45,940 nt of DNA, from NCBI GenBank assembly GCA_035691285.1, contig DASSJI010000284.1:1-45940 (forward strand). Direction: 5' to 3'. Below are positions 25,905 through 33,736 of the stretch, piece after piece (within the stretch, counting starts at the first letter, position 1; each line of letters begins with the position of its first letter). This DNA comes from DATFEN01 sp035691285. GTDB lineage: Bacteria; Acidobacteriota; Vicinamibacteria; Fen-336. Under the pieces are notes generated by a model. That model searched no databases. It worked only from the letters and a program-made list of their open reading frames with translations, and had not been told where the DNA came from. The translations under genes were made by a program, and so were the position numbers.

Positions 25905-26746
25905 CAGAGCCCGACTCCCAGCCACGGGATCTCCTCGGCCTCGATCGGGTGGGTCTCTCCCTGCGAGCGCCAGGCCGGCTCTGCGGCGGCCCCGAGCCGC
26001 CTGAGCTCCCGCACGAGCGTCCCGACTCCAGGGCCCGCCACCCGCACGCGCGGATCCAGCCCGTCGCCTGCCAGGCGTGCCGTGCGCGCGATCTCGATCT
26101 GGAGGCGCGCCGCCTCCTCCGGCCCCGCCTCGCGCCGTCGCGAGCGGAGCACGCGCAGCTCGCCCTCGGCCCACGCCGCGATCGAGACGAAGGCATCCCC
26201 GAGGATCACGTCGACGGTCGAGGCGGACGCCGGGCCGAGGCGGCTCAAGCCCTCGAGGGCGGCGACCGGAGCCAGCTCGACGCGCTCCGAGACGAGCCCC
26301 GCCGCGGCTGCGGCCGCCTCGTAGGACTCCACGACGGACCGCCGGACCGCGACGGCGAGGATGCGGCGCCCGCCCAGCGGCAGCACGTCGACCAGCGCCT
26401 CGTGAGCGGGATAGGGCAGCCCTGCCGTCAGCCGGAAGCGCGCGAAGTCGGCGGGGGCCACGTCACCGGGAGCCTCCAGGATCGCGGCTCTCGCCGTGCC
26501 GTCCGGCAGGACCAGACTGACGGCGCCCCGCGTTCCCAGCTCTGCCGCGAGGCGCTGCAGCGCCTCCCGCACCACATCGGCGTCGCGGACGTTGCCGTCC
26601 AGGGGCGACGGCACGAGCGCGCCCGACGCGAGCGGCACGCGCCGGAGCCGCTCGAAGCGCCGCCCGCCGAGGGTGCGCGCGAGCGTCGCTCCGACGACTG
26701 CGGTGGCGTCGAACCCCGCGTAGAGCCGCGGACGCAGGAGACCCAC
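25904..26746 (-). CDS. pilM: PilM/GspL-like actin-fold protein, short
   Basis: A 280-residue protein resembling PilM, the cytoplasmic actin-like component of type IV pilus and type II secretion machines. It begins with strands LYAGFDATAVVGATL and contains SLVLPDGTARAAIL, the RFRLTAGLPYPAHEALVDVLPL stretch typical of the family, and VERVELAPVAALEGL-type sequence. Usual PilM proteins have about 350 residues; the late nucleotide-binding segments are reduced, so ATP binding is doubtful. The start is GTG at 26744-26746 (MGLLRPRLYAGFD); the longer frame upstream would cross a TATAAT promoter element. It heads the pilM-N-O-P operon and is divergent from the EF-G paralogue. Confidence 0.78.
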   Translation of the reverse strand: MGLLRPRLYAGFDATAVVGATLARTLGGRRFERLRRVPLASGALVPSPLDGNVRDADVVREALQRLAAELGTRGAVSLVLPDGTARAAILEAPGDVAPADFARFRLTAGLPYPAHEALVDVLPLGGRRILAVAVRRSVVESYEAAAAAAGLVSERVELAPVAALEGLSRLGPASASTVDVILGDAFVSIAAWAEGELRVLRSRRREAGPEEAARLQIEIARTARLAGDGLDPRVRVAGPGVGTLVRELRRLGAAAEPAWRSQGETHPIEAEEIPWLGVGL

Positions 26747-26871
26747 TCGTCCATTATAGGCTCCGCCGGTGCTATGATCCGCCGCGTCGCGGAAGGGCCC
26801 GAAAGCCGCGCGGAGCGCGGCCCCGCGGCCCCTCGCCACATCCGAGCAAGCCACCGAGGAGGTCTGGTTTC
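26747..26871. promoter_or_regulatory. Divergent promoter region, pilM versus EF-G paralogue
   Basis: On the minus strand a perfect TATAAT (26758-26753) lies six bases before the pilM GTG, which would make the mRNA leaderless; no good -35 is visible. On the plus strand TATGAT (26773-26778) is a candidate -10 for the EF-G gene, also without a clear -35. AGGAGG (26857-26862) is the EF-G ribosome-binding site. Confidence 0.5.
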
Positions 26872-28968
26872 ATGAAAGTGTACGAGGCCCGGAGCATCCG
26901 CAACGTCGCGGTGGTGGGGCACGGGGGCTGCGGCAAGACCTCCCTGGTCGCCGCACTGCTCTTCGACATGGGCGCGACCACGCGCCTCGGGCGCGTCGAG
27001 GACGGCACGACGCCAACCGACTTCGACCCCGACGAGATCGAGCGGAAGATCAGCCTCCAGGCCGCCCTGGCGTTCGGCGAATGGAAGAAGTGCAAGCTCA
27101 ACCTGCTCGACGCCCCGGGCTACGCCAACTTCCTGGCCGAGGCCAAGGCCGCGCTCCGGGTGGCGGACGCCGCCGCCGTGGTGGTCGACGCCGTCTCGGG
27201 CGTCGAGGTGCAGACGCAGAAGGTGTGGGGGATCGCCGACGAGCTGGGCCTGCCTCGGCTGTTGATCGTGAACCGCATGGACCGGGAGCGCGCCTCCTTC
27301 GCCAGGTGCCTGGAGGGCCTGGAGCGGTCGTTCGGGCGGGGCGTCGTGCCCCTCGCGATCCCCCTCGGCGAGGAGAAGGCCTTCGTGGGCGTGGCCGACC
27401 TCCTCTCCGAGAAGGCCTTCGTCTACGCCGACGACCAGAGCGGCAAGCACCAGGGGGTCGACGTGCCGTCCGAGGCGCAGAGCGCGGTGAAGGCCGCTCG
27501 GGAGAAGCTGGTGGAGATGGTCGCCGAGAGCAACGAGTCGCTGCTCGAAGCGTTCTTCGACAAGGGCACGCTGCCCCAGGAGGACCTGCTCAGCGGGCTG
27601 CGGTCGGCCGTCGCAGCCGGCAAGCTCTTCCCCGTCCTGCCCGCCTCGGCAGGGCGGAACGCCGGGCTGCACCCGCTCCTCGAGGCGATCGTGGAGCTGC
27701 TGCCGTCCCCTGCCGAACGGCCGGAGGCCAGGGGCCTCGACGCCATGAAACAGGAGGCCGCGCGGCCTCCGCGCCCGGACGCGCCGCTGTCCGCCTTCGT
27801 GTTCAAGACGCTCGTCGACCCCCACGCCGGCCGCATCTCGCTCTTCCGCGTCTACTCGGGCACACTGAAGGCCGACTCCACGGTCCACAACACGACCCGC
27901 GACGCTCCCGAGCGGGTCGGCGCCCTGGAGCTGCTCCAGGGCAAGCAGCAGACCCCCGTGCCCGAGATCCAGGCGGGCGATCTCGGGGCAGTCGCGAAGC
28001 TGAAGGAAACCCAGACAGGCGACACGCTCGGCGACAAGACGCAACCGATCGTCTACCCGGCGGTGACGTTCCCGGAGCCCTCCACCACGTTCGCGATCGA
28101 GCCCAAGACCCGAGGCGACGAGGACAAGATCTCCGCCGCGCTCCATCGCCTGATGGAGGAGGATCCGGTTCTGCGCATCTCGCGCGACGCCCAGACCCAC
28201 GAGATGCTCCTCTCGGGCATGGGCCAGCTCCACGTCGAGGTGGTGGTCGCGCGCCTGCGCAAACGCTTCAAGGTCGAGGTGAACCTCAAGAAGCCGAAGA
28301 TCCCGTACCGCGAGACGATCAAGGGCTCGGCCGAGGGGCACGGCCGCCACAAGAAGCAGACCGGCGGCCACGGCCAGTTCGGCGACTGCAGGATCCGCAT
28401 CAAGCCGCTGCCGCGCGGGTCCGACTTCCAGTTCGTGGACGACATCTTCGGCGGATCCATTCCCAAGAACTTCATTCCTGCCGTCGAGAAGGGCATCCAG
28501 GAGGCGCGCACGCGCGGCTTCGTGGCCGGCTACCCCATGGTGGACTTCCAGGTGGAGCTCTACGACGGCCAGTACCATGACGTCGACTCCTCGGAGCTCA
28601 GCTTCAAGATCGCCGGCTCCCTGGCCTTCAAGGACGCCGTGGCGAAGTGCCGTCCGACGCTGCTCGAGCCGATCATGCGCGTCGAGATCGCCGTGCCCGA
28701 GGAGTACGCCGGCGCCGTGATGGGCGACCTCTCCAGCCGGCGCGGCCGGCCACAGGGCATGGAGCCGAAGGGCGGCAGCCAGGTGATCCAGGCCGAGGTC
28801 CCCATGGCCGAGATGCTGAGTTACGACGCCGACCTCACCTCGATGACCGGGGGCCGTGGCTCGTACCACATGGAGCTCGACCACTACGACGAAGTCCCCT
28901 TCCAGCTCCAGGACAAGATCGTCGCGGCCGCCAGGGCCGAGCGCGGCGAGGTGAAGGAAGAGGCTTAG
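26872..28968 (+). CDS. EF-G-like translational GTPase (EF-G paralogue)
   Basis: A 698-residue translational GTPase with the EF-G domain order (G domain, II, III, IV, V). The P-loop is GHGGCGKTS (16-24) rather than the AHIDAGKTT of canonical EF-G, switch II is DAPGY (80-84) where EF-G has DTPGH, and the guanine motif is NRMD (134-137). These changes define the 'elongation factor G-like' branch (EF-G2/FusA2 type). The canonical translocase fusA would be expected in an str operon, which is not in this window. The tyrosine in place of the catalytic histidine suggests slow or altered GTP hydrolysis. Proposed roles in the family include ribosome rescue or recycling; none can be assigned here. It is monocistronic or read with the following TonB-domain gene. 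Confidence 0.9.
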   Translation: MKVYEARSIRNVAVVGHGGCGKTSLVAALLFDMGATTRLGRVEDGTTPTDFDPDEIERKISLQAALAFGEWKKCKLNLLDAPGYANFLAEAKAALRVADAAAVVVDAVSGVEVQTQKVWGIADELGLPRLLIVNRMDRERASFARCLEGLERSFGRGVVPLAIPLGEEKAFVGVADLLSEKAFVYADDQSGKHQGVDVPSEAQSAVKAAREKLVEMVAESNESLLEAFFDKGTLPQEDLLSGLRSAVAAGKLFPVLPASAGRNAGLHPLLEAIVELLPSPAERPEARGLDAMKQEAARPPRPDAPLSAFVFKTLVDPHAGRISLFRVYSGTLKADSTVHNTTRDAPERVGALELLQGKQQTPVPEIQAGDLGAVAKLKETQTGDTLGDKTQPIVYPAVTFPEPSTTFAIEPKTRGDEDKISAALHRLMEEDPVLRISRDAQTHEMLLSGMGQLHVEVVVARLRKRFKVEVNLKKPKIPYRETIKGSAEGHGRHKKQTGGHGQFGDCRIRIKPLPRGSDFQFVDDIFGGSIPKNFIPAVEKGIQEARTRGFVAGYPMVDFQVELYDGQYHDVDSSELSFKIAGSLAFKDAVAKCRPTLLEPIMRVEIAVPEEYAGAVMGDLSSRRGRPQGMEPKGGSQVIQAEVPMAEMLSYDADLTSMTGGRGSYHMELDHYDEVPFQLQDKIVAAARAERGEVKEEA

Positions 28969-29000
28969 GGCGCCGCGACGCCGTTACTCCGGCACGGACA

Positions 29001-29121
29001 ACCACGGAGAGCACAGAGACAAACGAAGAGGACACAGAGGACAATAGTCGACATGCGGGTTGCTCTCCGTCACCTCATCTTCTCGGTGCTCTCTCCGTTC
29101 CTCCTCTGTGTCCTCTGTGGT
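29001..29121. repeat. Imperfect inverted repeat of the ACCACAGAGGACACAGAGGA type
   Basis: The left arm holds two degenerate tandem copies (29001-29020 and about 29025-29041). The right arm holds an inverted copy (29102-29121, reverse complement ACCACAGAGGACACAGAGGA) plus CGGTGCTCTCTCCG (29085-29098), complementary to part of the left arm. A loop of about 45-60 bp separates the arms and contains the ATG of the next gene. From memory, CACAGAGGACACAGAGG-type palindromic repeats recur in many environmental genomes, so this may be a member of a dispersed element family. Confidence 0.65.
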
Positions 29122-30396
29122 TTCCTGGCCGGGGTCGCGGTCGCGCAGGAGCAGGAGGCCTCGCCGAGGGTCGCCGGCACCGACGTACCGCCGCCCAAGC
29201 GCACGCGGCTCGTCCTCCCGGTGTACCCGCCCGAGGCGCAGGAGAAGGGCCAGCACGGGATCGTGATCCTGGAGCTGCGCATCGACGTGCAGGGCAAGGT
29301 TTCCGACGTTCGGGTGATCCGGAGCATCCCGCCCTTCGACGCCGCAGCGATCACGGCCGCCAGGCAATGGGAATACGAGGTGACGCGGGTCGAGGGCAAG
29401 CCGGTCAGCGTGCTGCTGACCGTCCCGATCACCTTCGCGCTGCGCGTGCCCGAGGTGTCCCGTCAGGAGGGTGTCCCCGAGCTTCGTGGCGGCGTCTCGC
29501 CGGTCTACCCGAAGGGCGAGCGGGGATCGGGTCGGGCCGTCGTCGACGTGACCCTGTCCCCGGAGGGCCAGATCGCCGAGATGGAGGTCGTCAGCGGAGA
29601 CGGCGCGTTCCGCGACGCGCTGCTTCAAGCGTTGCGGACGTGGCGCTTCGCCGCGCCCCAGGCCGGAACCCTCGTGTCCTTCCGCGTCGAGGCCGACTTC
29701 GAGCCGGGAAAGCGGGACGTGCCCGACAAGGTCGCGGTCCGGCTCGCGGGGCTGCGCTCCAGTGAGGCTCCATCGCCCCCGCCAGACGTCGCGACGCCGC
29801 CGACGGCCGCACCGGCGACGGAACCGCCGGCAGGCCCCCCGCCCGCCCCCGAGCCCGCGGCGCCGCTCCCTTCGCCGCCCCCGGCACCCGCCCCGGCTCC
29901 AACGCCCCGGCCCGAGCCCCCGACACCGGCTGCGACTCCAGCGCCGCCCGTCGAGGTGCTCACCGCACCGCAGCCGCCGCGTCCGCCGGCGCCGGCTCCC
30001 GTCGCCGGAACGTCCGCCGTCGAGAACGTGACGCTGGGCGTCGGCGTGCCCGACCTCGCCCTGGGGCGGCGGCCGGTGGCCCCGCCCCTGGCGCGGATGT
30101 CAGCCGCCTCCGGCTCCGTCGAAGTGCGCTTCGCCGTCAACGCCGCCGGCCAGACGTCGCTGCTCGGCGTGGACGGCCCCCCGCTGCTCAAGCCGGCAGC
30201 ACAGAGTGCCGTGGCGTCGTGGACCTTCCGGAGGACGACGGCCGAGCGGCTCTACTTCACTGCCGTGTTCACGTACGATGGCGACGCGGCCAGCGCGGTC
30301 GTGAAGCCCACGCCCGAGGCCGCTCCGCCCGCGACAGCTCCTCCGCCGGCTCCCGAACAGCCCGCCCCCGCCCCGACACCCCCGCCCACCCCGTAG
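29053..30396 (+). CDS. Secreted protein with three TonB_C-like modules
   Basis: A 447-residue protein with an N-terminal signal peptide (about 1-31, ending AVAQ) and no other membrane helix. Three modules resemble the TonB C-terminal domain. Module one is at about 50-131 (YPPEAQEKGQHGIVILELRI, WEYEVTRVEGKPV), module two at about 152-218 (PVYPKGERGSGRAVVDVTL, TWRFAAPQ) and module three at about 345-410 (SGSVEVRFAVNAAGQTSLLG, SWTFRR). Long Pro/Ala/Pro-Glu linkers (about 235-320 and 420-447) connect and end them. It lacks the ExbB/D-coupled membrane anchor of true TonB, so energy transduction is unlikely; a periplasmic scaffold or receptor-docking role is possible. The signal peptide is encoded within an inverted repeat. 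Confidence 0.82.
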   Translation: MRVALRHLIFSVLSPFLLCVLCGFLAGVAVAQEQEASPRVAGTDVPPPKRTRLVLPVYPPEAQEKGQHGIVILELRIDVQGKVSDVRVIRSIPPFDAAAITAARQWEYEVTRVEGKPVSVLLTVPITFALRVPEVSRQEGVPELRGGVSPVYPKGERGSGRAVVDVTLSPEGQIAEMEVVSGDGAFRDALLQALRTWRFAAPQAGTLVSFRVEADFEPGKRDVPDKVAVRLAGLRSSEAPSPPPDVATPPTAAPATEPPAGPPPAPEPAAPLPSPPPAPAPAPTPRPEPPTPAATPAPPVEVLTAPQPPRPPAPAPVAGTSAVENVTLGVGVPDLALGRRPVAPPLARMSAASGSVEVRFAVNAAGQTSLLGVDGPPLLKPAAQSAVASWTFRRTTAERLYFTAVFTYDGDAASAVVKPTPEAAPPATAPPPAPEQPAPAPTPPPTP

Positions 30397-30410
30397 GCGG
30401 GATCCGCCTA
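30394..30410. terminator. Convergent stop-codon hairpin between TonB_C gene and rplQ
   Basis: TAGGCGG-GAT-CCGCCTA is a perfect 7-bp inverted repeat whose two ends are the stop codons of the facing genes (TAG at 30394-30396 and, on the minus strand, TAG at 30410-30408). There is no T tract on either side. It may act as a weak bidirectional terminator or 3'-end stabiliser for both transcripts. Confidence 0.45.
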
Positions 30411-30914
30411 GGCCTTGGCCTCGGCCTCCTTGGCCTTCTTCGCCCGGGCCTTGGCGGCCGTCTCCTTCTTCTCGCCCTTCTCGCCCTTGGCCTCCTTCGG
30501 GGCCTGCTTGGCCTTGCCCTTGCCCTTCTCCTCCTTGCCCTCAGGCTTGTACTCGGACCCGAGCAGCTCGAGGATGGCCATCTCGGCGCCATCTCCACGG
30601 CGCGGGCCGAGGCGCAGGATGCGGGTGTAGCCGCCTGGGCGCGCGGCGAAGCGCGCGCCCAGGGTGTCGAAGAGCTTCTTGACGACCGCGGAATCGTGGA
30701 TGTCGCGGAGCACGAGGCGCCGCGCATGGAGGCGGTCGTCCTCGCGCTTCGCCATGGTGATCAGGCGCTCGGCGTAGGGCCGCAGCTCCTTCGCCTTCAC
30801 CAGGGTCGTCCGGATGCGCTCCTTGTCGAACAGCGAGGTGGCGAGGTTGCGGAGCAGCGCCACGCGATGCGGCGTGATCCGCCCCAGCTTCCGTCTCGCG
30901 ACGCGGTGTCTCAT
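30408..30914 (-). CDS. rplQ: 50S ribosomal protein L17, with C-terminal tail
   Basis: L17 of the large subunit, located near the exit tunnel. The core (1-120) starts MRHRVARRKLGRITPHRVALLRNLA and contains TLVKAKELRPYAERLITMAK and GGYTRILRLGPRRGDGAEMAILEL, all canonical. A tail of about 48 residues (121-168) is almost purely Lys/Glu/Ala (KEEKGKGKAKQAPKEAKGEK and on), absent from the ~120-residue typical L17. It lies one base after rpoA and is the last gene of the alpha operon; transcription meets the convergent TonB_C gene at a hairpin. Confidence 0.98.
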   Translation of the reverse strand: MRHRVARRKLGRITPHRVALLRNLATSLFDKERIRTTLVKAKELRPYAERLITMAKREDDRLHARRLVLRDIHDSAVVKKLFDTLGARFAARPGGYTRILRLGPRRGDGAEMAILELLGSEYKPEGKEEKGKGKAKQAPKEAKGEKGEKKETAAKARAKKAKEAEAKA

Positions 30915-30915
30915 G

Positions 30916-31905
<990 letters not shown>

Positions 31906-31930
31906 CTTCTTTATTGATCCTCTCTTCGAA

Positions 31931-32566
31931 CTACTTCGAGTACAGCTCGACGATGAGCTGCTCCTGGATCGGGAAGTTCACGTCGTCCCGGGCGGGCAGC
32001 GACAGCACCTTCCCCTTCATTCCCTCGGAGTCCAGCTCCAGCCACTTCGGAACGCCCCGCCCCTTCACCGACTCGACCGAGGCCGCGACGGAGGCGTTCT
32101 TGGCCGCCCGGCCGCCCAGGGAGACCACGTCCCCGGCCCGGACCTGGTAGGAGGGGATGTTCACGCGGTGGTCGTTGACCCGGACGTGACCGTGGCGCAC
32201 GAGCTGGCGCGCCTGGGCCTGGGAGCTGCCGAAGCCGAGCCGGTAGACGACGTTCGACAGCCGCCGCTCCAGCTTCTGGAGCAGCAGCGCTCCCGAGACG
32301 CCCTTCTCCTGGCTGGCGCGCTCGAAGGTGAGGGCGAACTGGCTCTCCAGCATCCCGTAGAGGCGCTTGACCTTCTGCTTCTCGCGGAGCTGCAGGCCGT
32401 AGCCCTGCACCTTCTGCTTCACGCGGCCGCCCTTGCCGTGCTGGCCTGGGGCGTAGTTGCGCTTCTCGATGGCGCACTTCTCGGTGAAGCAGCGGTCGCC
32501 CTTGAGGAAGAGCTTCATGCCCTCCCGACGGCACAGGCGGCAGACGGAACCGATGTATCTCGCCAC
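31931..32566 (-). CDS. rpsD: 30S ribosomal protein S4 (zinc-binding form)
   Basis: S4, a primary 16S rRNA binder that nucleates 30S assembly and in many bacteria represses the alpha operon. The 211-residue product keeps the zinc-binding cysteines C9-x2-C12 and C26-x4-C31 (the C+ form) and the S4 RNA-binding domain (LERRLSNVVYRLGFGSSQAQARQLVRHGHVRVN). The start is GTG at 32564-32566 with GGAG 11 bases upstream; the longer upstream frame overlaps rpsK and is not real. It lies between rpsK (11 bp) and rpoA (25 bp). No S4-type leader pseudoknot was searched for rigorously. Confidence 0.98.
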   Translation of the reverse strand: MARYIGSVCRLCRREGMKLFLKGDRCFTEKCAIEKRNYAPGQHGKGGRVKQKVQGYGLQLREKQKVKRLYGMLESQFALTFERASQEKGVSGALLLQKLERRLSNVVYRLGFGSSQAQARQLVRHGHVRVNDHRVNIPSYQVRAGDVVSLGGRAAKNASVAASVESVKGRGVPKWLELDSEGMKGKVLSLPARDDVNFPIQEQLIVELYSK

Positions 32567-32577
32567 TGTCGCTTCTC

Positions 32578-32985
32578 CTAGACCCGGCGCCGCTTGGGCG
32601 GGCGGCAGCCGTTGTGTGGGATCGGGGTGACGTCGCGGATCGACTTGACCTCGACCCCGGCGGCCTGGATCGCACGGATGGCCGACTCGCGTCCGCTCCC
32701 CGGCCCCTTGACGCGGATGTCCACCGAGCGCAGGCCCGAGTCCTTCGCGACGGTCGCCGCCGCGGAGGCCGCCTGCTGCGCCGCGAAGGGAGTGCCCTTG
32801 CGCGAGCCCTTGAAGCCCAGGGTGCCCGCCGAGGACCAGCACACCACGTGCCCCTCCAGGTCGGTGATGGTCACGTGGGTGTTGTTGAAGGAGGCGTGGA
32901 CGTGGGCGATGCCGTGCACCACGTGGCGCTTCTCCTTCTTCGACTTCTTCGCGACGGCGGGTGTCGTGGGCGGTGTCGTCGTCAT
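32578..32985 (-). CDS. rpsK: 30S ribosomal protein S11
   Basis: S11 of the 30S platform, contacting the 3' major domain of 16S rRNA and neighbouring S7. The 135-residue protein has an N-terminal Thr/Pro/Lys-rich extension (1-20) and then the conserved core: GIAHVHASFNNTHVTITDLEG, SAGTLGFKGSRKGTPFAAQQAA and the C-terminal DVTPIPHNGCRPPKRRRV. It sits 13 bp after rpsM and 11 bp before rpsD in the alpha operon. Nothing is unusual apart from the short N-terminal extension. Confidence 0.98.
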   Translation of the reverse strand: MTTTPPTTPAVAKKSKKEKRHVVHGIAHVHASFNNTHVTITDLEGHVVCWSSAGTLGFKGSRKGTPFAAQQAASAAATVAKDSGLRSVDIRVKGPGSGRESAIRAIQAAGVEVKSIRDVTPIPHNGCRPPKRRRV

Positions 32986-32998
32986 CTTTCTTCGTCTC

Positions 32999-33385
32999 CT
33001 ACGGCTTCGGGGCCGCGGTGGCCTTGGGCCGGATCAGCCCGCGGCGCGGGCCCTTGCGGGTGCGGGCGTTCGTGTGCGTGCGCTGCCCTCGCACGGGCAG
33101 GTTGCGGCGATGGCGCATCCCGCGGTAGGAGCCGACCTCCATCAGCCGCTTGATGTTCATCGCGATGTCCTTCCGGAGGTCGCCCTCGACGCCGCCTTCG
33201 CCCTCGATGATCTTGGCGATGCGGCTGGTCTCCTCCTCGGAGAGGTCCTTGACCCGGACGCTCGGGTCGATCTTCGCCTTCTCCAAGATGCGGTTGCTCC
33301 GCGTGACTCCGATCCCATAGATGTACGTCAGCGCGATCTCGATCCGCTTCTGACGCGGAAGGTCGACGCCTGCGATGCGTGCCAT
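32999..33385 (-). CDS. rpsM: 30S ribosomal protein S13
   Basis: S13 in the 30S head, which contacts P-site tRNA and forms bridges to the 50S. The 128-residue product begins MARIAGVDLPRQKRIEIALTYIYGIG and includes the helix-two-turn-helix region and the basic tail RNLPVRGQRTHTNARTRKGPRRG, followed by a short extra IRPKATAAPKP end. It opens the alpha operon proper, four bp after rpmJ and 13 bp before rpsK. Assignment is unambiguous from sequence and gene order. Confidence 0.98.
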   Translation of the reverse strand: MARIAGVDLPRQKRIEIALTYIYGIGVTRSNRILEKAKIDPSVRVKDLSEEETSRIAKIIEGEGGVEGDLRKDIAMNIKRLMEVGSYRGMRHRRNLPVRGQRTHTNARTRKGPRRGLIRPKATAAPKP

Positions 33386-33389
33386 CTGC

Positions 33390-33503
33390 TTACCCCTGCC
33401 TCTGCTTGTGCTTCTGGTTCGGGCAGATGATCCGGACCACGCCCTGGCGGCGGACCACCTTGCACTTGACGCAGATCTTTCTCACCGACGACCTTACTTT
33501 CAC
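33390..33503 (-). CDS. rpmJ: 50S ribosomal protein L36 (zinc-binding form)
   Basis: L36, the smallest 50S protein. The 37 residues MKVRSSVRKICVKCKVVRRQ onwards match the family throughout, with the zinc ligands C11, C14, C27 and H32 all present (C+ form). The start is GTG at 33501-33503, overlapping the infA stop as GTGA; the stop is TAA at 33390-33392. Its position between infA and rpsM is the usual one. No cysteine-free paralogue is seen in this window. Confidence 0.96.
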   Translation of the reverse strand: MKVRSSVRKICVKCKVVRRQGVVRIICPNQKHKQRQG

Positions 33504-33736
33504 TTCGTCCCTCGGTTCCTCTTGCGCACGATGCGTCCCCGCGTCGTGTCGTACGGCAGCAGCGCCACCACGACTTCGTCCCCCGGCCGGACCCTCGTCA
33601 CGCCCCTGGCGCCGCCACCCAGATGGGCGACCACCTCCGGCCGGCCCTCGCCCTCGATCGCCACGCGATAGAGGGCGTTCGGCAGCACTTCGGTCACGCG
33701 GCCGCTCACCTCCAGATCCTCCGTGTCATCCGGCAT
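33500..33736 (-). CDS. infA: Translation initiation factor IF-1
   Basis: IF-1, the OB-fold factor that occupies the ribosomal A site during initiation. The 78-residue product has the family pattern VSGRVTEVLPNALYRVAIEGEG, AHLGGGARGVTRVRPGDEVVVALLPYDTTRGRIVRKR. It is more divergent than most IF-1 proteins: the central residues usually read HVSGKIRKNFIRI but here read HLGGGARGVTRV, and the N-terminus (MPDDTEDLE) differs from the usual MAKED-like start. Its 5' end overlaps the map stop by 11 nt and its stop overlaps the rpmJ start. The genomic position in the spc/alpha junction supports the call. Confidence 0.92.
   Translation of the reverse strand: MPDDTEDLEVSGRVTEVLPNALYRVAIEGEGRPEVVAHLGGGARGVTRVRPGDEVVVALLPYDTTRGRIVRKRNRGTK

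Noticed and set aside
26428..28884. 818-codon minus-strand frame opposite the EF-G paralogue
   Set aside because: Repetitive His/Leu/Arg/Ala composition, no recognisable motif, and full overlap with a clearly conserved GTPase gene and pilM.
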